DNA of 10,981 nt, from contig JBDSOT010000163.1 of assembly GCA_039914705.1 (NCBI GenBank), forward strand, positions 1-10,981. The letters are read 5' to 3'. This DNA is from JBDSTW01 sp039914705. GTDB lineage: Bacteria; Pseudomonadota; Gammaproteobacteria; SURF-13. The position numbers were made by a program, and so were the translations under genes. Shown piece by piece: positions 5,975 through 10,981 of the stretch; position 1 is the first letter of the stretch, and each line of letters begins with the position of its first letter. The notes beneath the pieces are model-generated. The model saw only the letters and a list, made by a program, of their open reading frames with translations. It had not been told where the DNA came from and searched no databases.

Positions 5975-6554
5975 GTAGTTTCCTTAGGGGCGTAGGCTTG
6001 CCAAGCCGGATTAACAGCGGCGCGATTTTATCAAGCCCCAGGACGTAGTCTATCTTACTGGCCGATATGGCCGCCTGTGGCATCAGCGGGCACTGCGCCG
6101 TGGCCGGGTTTTCTACAACGGTAACACCACCCGCCATTTTGATTAGGGCAAGTCCGGCGGCGCCGTCATTGCTGGCGCCGGTTAAAATGATAGCGATACA
6201 GGCATTACCATAGACATCGGCTGCTGACCCAAACAATACGTCGATGGCCGGTCGCGCGCACAATACCGGCGCGTCGATGGACAGGCTGAAGCTGCCGCGT
6301 TCCAGCAGCAAATGATAATCGGCCGGGGCCACATAGACATGGCCATTATAAATGGTTTCCTTATCCTCTGGCTCGCTGACCGGTAGTGCGCTGGATTTTT
6401 GCAGTTGCTCAACCAGACCGTCCGGGGCCTGGCTGAGTCGGTGCTGCACGATCACCAGCGGCACGGGAAAGCCCGAAGGTAATCCACTCAGCAGCATCCG
6501 CAGCGCGTCCAGCCCACCCAGCGATGCACCGATAACGATTATCTCGGATGTCAT
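5958..6554 (-). CDS. cheB: CheB-type protein-glutamate methylesterase domain without receiver
   Basis: The product has 198 residues and corresponds only to the catalytic half of CheB, which removes methyl groups from (or deamidates) glutamyl side chains of receptors. The catalytic triad is visible: S11 in GASLGG, H38 in IVQHR and D130 in GASNDGAAG. The N-terminal receiver of chemotaxis CheB (about 120-140 residues) and its linker are absent, so phosphorylation cannot regulate it in the usual way. The start codon shares one base with the stop of the CheR gene (TAATG), with GGAAG 8 bases upstream, and its 3' end overlaps the next gene by 17 bases. Similar receiverless CheB proteins occur beside CheR and large sensor kinases in other proteobacteria. 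The symbol is given by family, not as proof of a role in motility. Confidence 0.88.
   Translation of the reverse strand: MTSEIIVIGASLGGLDALRMLLSGLPSGFPVPLVIVQHRLSQAPDGLVEQLQKSSALPVSEPEDKETIYNGHVYVAPADYHLLLERGSFSLSIDAPVLCARPAIDVLFGSAADVYGNACIAIILTGASNDGAAGLALIKMAGGVTVVENPATAQCPLMPQAAISASKIDYVLGLDKIAPLLIRLGKPTPLRKLRAERT
5981..5985 (-). promoter_or_regulatory. Ribosome binding site supporting a GTG start
   Basis: AAGGA on the minus strand, 6 bases before the GTG at 5974 and lying inside the end of the cheB-like gene. It supports the GTG as the start of the receiver-GGDEF-EAL protein; the receiver fold begins only six residues later, so there is no better downstream choice. Confidence 0.65.
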
Positions 6555-7384
6555 TAACGCATCTTCCGGTTAAGCTTGGTGAAGGCATCCAGTTCATCGT
6601 AACATCCCTCACGTGGCGTGTACTTGATGGTTTCCTTTGACCCAAGTCCCAGGACACCAAACATACTCATACTCTCGTAAAGCAGATTGTGAACCCGCGC
6701 CTGTAGCGTCTTGTTGAAATAGATCATTACATTGCGACAAAAAATAACCTGAAATTCATTAAAAGAACCATCGGTTGCCAGATTATGCGCCGCGAAAATT
6801 ATATTTTTTTTAAGTGAGGAATTAAAAATCGCATGATCGTATTTGGCGGTGTAATATTCCGAGAAGGATCGCCGCCCACCCGCCACTAAATAATTACTGG
6901 TGTATTGCTGCATGCAGGCAAGCGGGAAAATTCCCTCCTTGGCCTTTTGCAACACCCGTTCATTCATATCTGTCGCATAAATTCTGCACCGGTCGTAGAG
7001 GCCTTCTTCTTGCAACACCAAGGCCACCGAATAAACCTCTTCCCCGGTTGAACACCCGGCAAGCCAGATGCGTATAAAAGGGTAGGTGCGCAGATACGGC
7101 ACCACCTCGGTCCTGAAGGCCCGGTAAAACTTCGGGTCGCGAAACATGCTGGTAACATTGATGGATAGCGTGAGCAGCAGGCGCTCCATACATGCGGGAT
7201 CGTGCAGCACACTATCCTGAAGTGCGGATATGCTGTGCAGCCCCTCATCGGCAACCGCCTTGGCAACGCGGCGCTTGATGGAGGACATTGCATAGTTACG
7301 AAAGTCGTAACCATAGTGGCAGAATACTCCTTCGAGGAGCAGGCGAAGTTGCAGTTCCTCAAGCTGATTATTCGTGCCGGTCAC
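6554..7384 (-). CDS. cheR: CheR-type protein-glutamate O-methyltransferase
   Basis: The product has 276 residues, the usual length for CheR, which transfers methyl groups from S-adenosylmethionine to receptor glutamates. Visible are the N-terminal all-helical domain (about 1-75), the NVTSMFRDPKFY motif (76-87), the SAM-binding loop with AGCSTGEEVYS (109-119), the acidic ATDMNERVL segment (137-145) and FCRNVMIYFN (215-224). The start is GTG, 9 bp after the stop of the kinase gene; only a weak GAG-like ribosome site is present, so expression may depend on translation of the kinase. The stop overlaps the cheB-like start by one base. Placement directly after a hybrid kinase, without CheA, CheW or a chemoreceptor, suggests that the substrate is the kinase or a receptor encoded elsewhere. 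Confidence 0.92.
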   Translation of the reverse strand: MTGTNNQLEELQLRLLLEGVFCHYGYDFRNYAMSSIKRRVAKAVADEGLHSISALQDSVLHDPACMERLLLTLSINVTSMFRDPKFYRAFRTEVVPYLRTYPFIRIWLAGCSTGEEVYSVALVLQEEGLYDRCRIYATDMNERVLQKAKEGIFPLACMQQYTSNYLVAGGRRSFSEYYTAKYDHAIFNSSLKKNIIFAAHNLATDGSFNEFQVIFCRNVMIYFNKTLQARVHNLLYESMSMFGVLGLGSKETIKYTPREGCYDELDAFTKLNRKMR

Positions 7385-7393
7385 AATTTTTGC

Positions 7394-10300
7394 TCAGCGA
7401 TACAACCACACGCGCAACAACGACAGCAATTGGTCAATGTCCACGGGCTTAGCGATGTAATCCGACGCACCCGCCTCAATACACTTATCGCGGTCACCTT
7501 TCATGGCCTTGGCGGTTAGCGCAATAATCGGCAGTGCGGCGAATTTCGGCAGATTGCGGATCATGCGTATGGTGTCATAGCCATCCATCTCGGGCATCAT
7601 CACATCCATCAGCACAACCCCGATTCCCGTTATGTCTTCGAGCATCTGGATACCGTCTTTGCCGCTCTCCGCGTACACTACTTCCATTAGCTGCTGCTCA
7701 AGCACACTGGTAAGCGAAAAGATATTGCGGATATCATCATCCACAATGAGAACACGTTTGCCGGCCAGTACCGGGTCGGTCTGATGAAGTTTCTTGAGCA
7801 ATTGACGCTTGGATTCAGGCATCTTGTCCATCGCGCGGTGCAGGAATAGAGCGGTCTCATCGAGCAGACGCTCCGGCGATTTTACATCCTTGATAATAAT
7901 GGTCTCGGCAAGTTTTCTAAGTTTGGTTTCTTCCTTGCGGGTTAAATCTTTCGCAGTGTAAACAATAACCGGAAGACTCGATGCAAAATCGCTTTTCCGG
8001 ATGCGCTCAATCAATTCGATACCGCGCATATCCGGCAATTTAAGATCGACAACTATGCAATCGAAGCTATCAGGTTGTTGCAGCAATTCAAGCGCCTCTT
8101 TGCCGGTGCTGACTGCCGTAGTCTCAACGTCGCCGTTGCCGATCAACTCAAGGATATGATTGCGTTGAATCTCGTCATCTTCAACCACCAGCAGCTTTTT
8201 CACCGGGCGCTCGACAAAGTTCTTCATACCGGACAACGCCTTCAGCAGTGATTCCTTATCTGCCGGTTTTTCCAGATAGCCGATAGCCCCCATCTGCAGG
8301 CCGCGCTGACGCTGCTCTTCGACGGAGATAACATGCACGGGAATATGTCGAGTGAGCGGATCGTGTTTCAGGAGATCGAGCACGGTCCAACCATCTATAT
8401 CCGGCAGGCCAATGTCCAGCGTGATGGCATCGGGACGGTATTTTTTTGCCACCGCCAGGGCCGCGTGTCCGCGCAGGGCGACTATCGCCTTGAAACCCTT
8501 TTCATGAGCAAGCTCGATCATGATAGGCACGAAATTAAGGTCGTTCTCGACAATCAATAAAAGACAATCACCGGGCTGCAACTCATCACGGTCGTCTTTG
8601 ATATCGTTTTGCTCAAGCAGCGAGTAATCGATTTCGCTGACCGTGGCCAAGGCTACTTTTTTCATCGTAGCACCCGAAGTTTCCACAGAAATGTCTGGCT
8701 TTGCGTGATCCGCCACAGGCATCTGATAATTTAACGGGATATACAGGGTGAAGGTGCTACCCTCACCTAATGTGCTTGTTACGCGAATCTCGCCGCCCAG
8801 CAATGCGGCAATTTCACGGCTGATGGACAGCCCGAGGCCGGTGCCGCCATACATGCGGCTGGTGGTTCCGTCAGCCTGCTGGAAGGCCTCGAAGATTATG
8901 CCCTGCTTTTCCGGAGAGATACCGATACCGGTGTCGATGACCGAAAACGCAATGACATTGGCAACACGATTTAACCGGTCATTACTGATACTCCAACCCT
9001 CTTCTGCCGTTTCAATGCGCATTTCGATCTTGCCGCTCTGGGTAAATTTGAACGCATTAGAGAGCAGATTCTTCAAAATCTGTTGCAGACGTTTTGGATC
9101 GACCAACAGGGTCGGCGGCAGTTTTTTATCAAGGTTCGTGATAAATTTAAGGCCCTTCGTTTGTGCGAGTGGATTAAATGCCTGCTCGACAAAGGCCAAA
9201 ATATCAGCGAATCGTTCCCTGCTGACATCCAGTGTCACTGTGCCGGATTCTATCTTGGACAGATCGAGAATATCGTTGATGAGCGAGAGCAGGTCGGCAC
9301 CCGAGGCGTGAATCGTGCGGGCAAACTCGGTTTGCTTCGGCGATAAATTATTCTCGGAATTATCAGACAGCAGCTTGGAGAGAATGAGCAGGCTGTTGAG
9401 TGGGGTACGCAGTTCATGCGACATGTTCGCGAGAAATTCAGACTTGTATTTCGAGGTTAAGGTAAGTTGTTCCGCCTTTTCTTCCAATGCGGATTTTGCA
9501 AATTCCACTTCCCGGTTCTTGGATTCCACCTCGGCCTTTTGCTGGGACAGCATATGAGCCTTTTCTTCCAGCTCTTCGTTGGTCTGTTGTAATTCTTCCT
9601 GCTGATTCTTCAGTAACTCTTCAGATTTTTGCAGATTCTGTGCTTGCTGCTCCAATCTGTCGTTGGTCTGTTTCAGTTCATCTTGCTGACTTTGCAATTC
9701 CGAAGCGAGCGACTGGGATTGCTTGAGCAAGGCCTCGGTGCGCATATTGGCGGCGATGGTGTTCAGCACGATGCCGATACTTTCGGTCAACTGGTCAAGG
9801 AAGGATTGATGGGTTTCGCTGAAATAATTAAAGGAGGCAAGTTCGATGATCGCCTTAACCTCGCCCTCGAACAGCACCGGCAGCACAATGATATTGCGCG
9901 GCGCGGCCTCTCCCAGTCCGGAATTCACCTGCACGTAATCGTCAGGGACATTGGTAATGAGTATACGTTCCTTTTCGTAAGCGCATTGCCCGACCAAGCC
10001 CTCGCCTATCTTGAAACGGCTGGCCAGGTTTTTACGTTTTTTATACGCATAGCTCGCCAGCATTTCCAGTTCCGGCTCTACCTTGTTTTCCTGTTTCTGA
10101 CTTAGATAGAACACGCCGTGATGCGCATTGACCAGCGGCCCGAGTTCGGAAAGAATCAGCTTGGAGACCATGCCCAAATCGCGCTCGCCTTGCAGCATGC
10201 GCGTGAAGCGAGCGAGATTTGTTTTAAGCCAATCCTGCTCGGTATTCTTGAGCGTGGTGTCTTTAAGATTACGGATCATCTCGTTGAGATTTTCCTTGAG

Positions 10301-10981
10301 TACGGCAACCTCACCGAGCGCCTCTACGGTAATGGAACGTGTGAGATCACCCTTTGTCACGGCAGTCGCCACCTCGGCGATGGCGCGTACCTGCGTGGTG
10401 AGATTGGCGGCGAGTTGATTCACGTTATCGGTCAGATCACGCCACAAGCCTGCGGCACCCGGCACTTTTGCCTGCCCGCCGAGTTTGCCCTCAATGCCTA
10501 CCTCGCGCGCCACGTTGGTTACCTGATCGGCGAATGTTGCCAGCGTCTCGATCATGCCGTTAATGGTATCGGCCAGCGCGGCTATCTCGCCCTTGGCCTC
10601 GACCGCGAGTTTGCGTTTAAGGTCGCCGTTGGCAACCGCAGTTACGACGTTGGCGATGTTACGCACCTGGCCGGTGAGATTGGCGGCCATGAAATTCACA
10701 TTGTCGGTCAAATCCTTCCAGGTACCGCCGACACCCTTCACCTGCGCCTGTCCGCCGAGCTTGCCTTCTGTGCCTACTTCGCGTGCCACACGCGTTACCT
10801 CGGCGGCGAATGAATTGAGCTGATCCACCATGGTGTTGACCGTATTTTTCAGCTCCAGAATCTCACCCTTTACATCCACAGTGATCTTCTTGGACAGATC
10901 ACCATTGGCTACCGCCGTGGTCACCTCAGCGATGTTGCGCACCTGGCCAGTCAAATTGCCAGCCATGAAATTTACGTTGTC
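7394..10981 (-). CDS. Hybrid histidine kinase: HAMP-type repeats, GAF, HisKA, HATPase, three receivers (5' end outside window)
   Basis: The reading frame is open to the window edge; 1195 residues are visible. Numbering below counts from the Met at 10966, which is internal. Domains: tandem 92-residue HAMP-type units to about 235; GAF about 265-405; long coiled coil about 410-505, rich in Q and E; HisKA with phosphorylated H517 in MSHELRTP; HATPase with N-box NLLSNAFKF, DTGIGIS (678-684) and GGTGLGLS; then receivers at about 800-918 (D851, K900), 922-1042 (D974, T1004, K1026) and 1068-1188 (D1121, K1173). All three phosphoacceptors are present. No membrane segment is visible; one could lie upstream. 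Architecture suggests phosphorelay from H517 through the attached receivers, with output to the separate receiver-GGDEF-EAL protein inferred from the operon. The missing N-terminus decides its input and location. Confidence 0.93.
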   Translation of the reverse strand, partial: DNVNFMAGNLTGQVRNIAEVTTAVANGDLSKKITVDVKGEILELKNTVNTMVDQLNSFAAEVTRVAREVGTEGKLGGQAQVKGVGGTWKDLTDNVNFMAANLTGQVRNIANVVTAVANGDLKRKLAVEAKGEIAALADTINGMIETLATFADQVTNVAREVGIEGKLGGQAKVPGAAGLWRDLTDNVNQLAANLTTQVRAIAEVATAVTKGDLTRSITVEALGEVAVLKENLNEMIRNLKDTTLKNTEQDWLKTNLARFTRMLQGERDLGMVSKLILSELGPLVNAHHGVFYLSQKQENKVEPELEMLASYAYKKRKNLASRFKIGEGLVGQCAYEKERILITNVPDDYVQVNSGLGEAAPRNIIVLPVLFEGEVKAIIELASFNYFSETHQSFLDQLTESIGIVLNTIAANMRTEALLKQSQSLASELQSQQDELKQTNDRLEQQAQNLQKSEELLKNQQEELQQTNEELEEKAHMLSQQKAEVESKNREVEFAKSALEEKAEQLTLTSKYKSEFLANMSHELRTPLNSLLILSKLLSDNSENNLSPKQTEFARTIHASGADLLSLINDILDLSKIESGTVTLDVSRERFADILAFVEQAFNPLAQTKGLKFITNLDKKLPPTLLVDPKRLQQILKNLLSNAFKFTQSGKIEMRIETAEEGWSISNDRLNRVANVIAFSVIDTGIGISPEKQGIIFEAFQQADGTTSRMYGGTGLGLSISREIAALLGGEIRVTSTLGEGSTFTLYIPLNYQMPVADHAKPDISVETSGATMKKVALATVSEIDYSLLEQNDIKDDRDELQPGDCLLLIVENDLNFVPIMIELAHEKGFKAIVALRGHAALAVAKKYRPDAITLDIGLPDIDGWTVLDLLKHDPLTRHIPVHVISVEEQRQRGLQMGAIGYLEKPADKESLLKALSGMKNFVERPVKKLLVVEDDEIQRNHILELIGNGDVETTAVSTGKEALELLQQPDSFDCIVVDLKLPDMRGIELIERIRKSDFASSLPVIVYTAKDLTRKEETKLRKLAETIIIKDVKSPERLLDETALFLHRAMDKMPESKRQLLKKLHQTDPVLAGKRVLIVDDDIRNIFSLTSVLEQQLMEVVYAESGKDGIQMLEDITGIGVVLMDVMMPEMDGYDTIRMIRNLPKFAALPIIALTAKAMKGDRDKCIEAGASDYIAKPVDIDQLLSLLRVWLYR
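10406..10981 (-). repeat. Tandem 276-bp coding repeats (92-residue HAMP-type units)
   Basis: Units begin at NLTGQVRNIAEV (N4), NLTGQVRNIANV (N96) and NLTTQVRAIAEV (N188), an exact spacing of 92 residues or 276 bp. Complete units occupy 10682-10957 and 10406-10681; a third, shorter one continues to about 10262 and ends in the linker before GAF. Each full unit carries the NGDL turn, the GEI/L-x-x-L segment, VAREVG-x-EGKLGGQA and LTDNVN. The codons before the first unit encode DNVNF, the end of yet another unit, so the array extends past the window. The strong similarity suggests recent duplication or homogenisation. Poly-HAMP arrays are thought to relay conformational signals along a parallel coiled coil. 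Confidence 0.9.

Noticed and set aside
8748..9311. A 187-codon plus-strand frame opposite the kinase core
   Set aside because: It is antisense to conserved HisKA/HATPase coding sequence, with no family resemblance or ribosome site.
10118..10813. A 231-codon plus-strand frame opposite the HAMP repeats
   Set aside because: It mirrors the repeated coding sequence of the kinase; repeats keep antisense frames open by chance. No start signals or recognisable fold.

Overview
The window looks like chromosomal DNA of a gamma- or betaproteobacterium. The strongest clue is a 28-bp XerC/XerD dif site at 76-103: its central hexamer and XerD arm equal the E. coli dif (recalled from memory) and its XerC arm shares 7 of 11 bases. 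A RubB-type rubredoxin reductase and a canonical OxyR (C199/C208) agree with this. If the dif site is the chromosomal one, the window begins at the replication terminus and runs about 10.9 kb into one replichore. All eight large or recognised genes lie on the minus strand and read toward dif, so they are co-directional with a fork arriving at the terminus.

Layout from left to right. 1-248: a short hairpin and dif, with no credible protein gene. 249-374 (+): a 41-residue single-membrane-helix protein with a good ribosome binding site, the only plus-strand gene. 413-3351 (-): a peroxide-defence block that reads, in transcription order, oxyR, rubrerythrin, rubredoxin, rubredoxin reductase. Between oxyR and rubrerythrin lies a perfect palindrome containing ATAG-N7-CTAT, the core of an OxyR operator. 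3440-10981 (-): a signalling operon that reads, in transcription order, a very large hybrid histidine kinase (5' end outside the window), a CheR methyltransferase, a CheB methylesterase domain without receiver, and a REC-PAS-PAS-GGDEF-EAL protein. These four genes are separated by 9 bp or overlap.

How the genes may work together. In the first block NAD(P)H would reduce the FAD reductase, which reduces rubredoxin, which reduces the rubrerythrin diiron peroxidase; OxyR would sense the same peroxide and control the set. In the second block the kinase carries a tandem array of near-identical 92-residue HAMP-type repeats, then GAF, coiled coil, HisKA/HATPase and three receivers. Its partners could adjust it by methylation (CheR/CheB) and convert its output into cyclic di-GMP changes (GGDEF and EAL motifs both intact). 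No CheA, CheW or classical chemoreceptor is seen, so the methylation target is an open question. There is no sign of an insertion sequence, CRISPR array, tRNA or rRNA.
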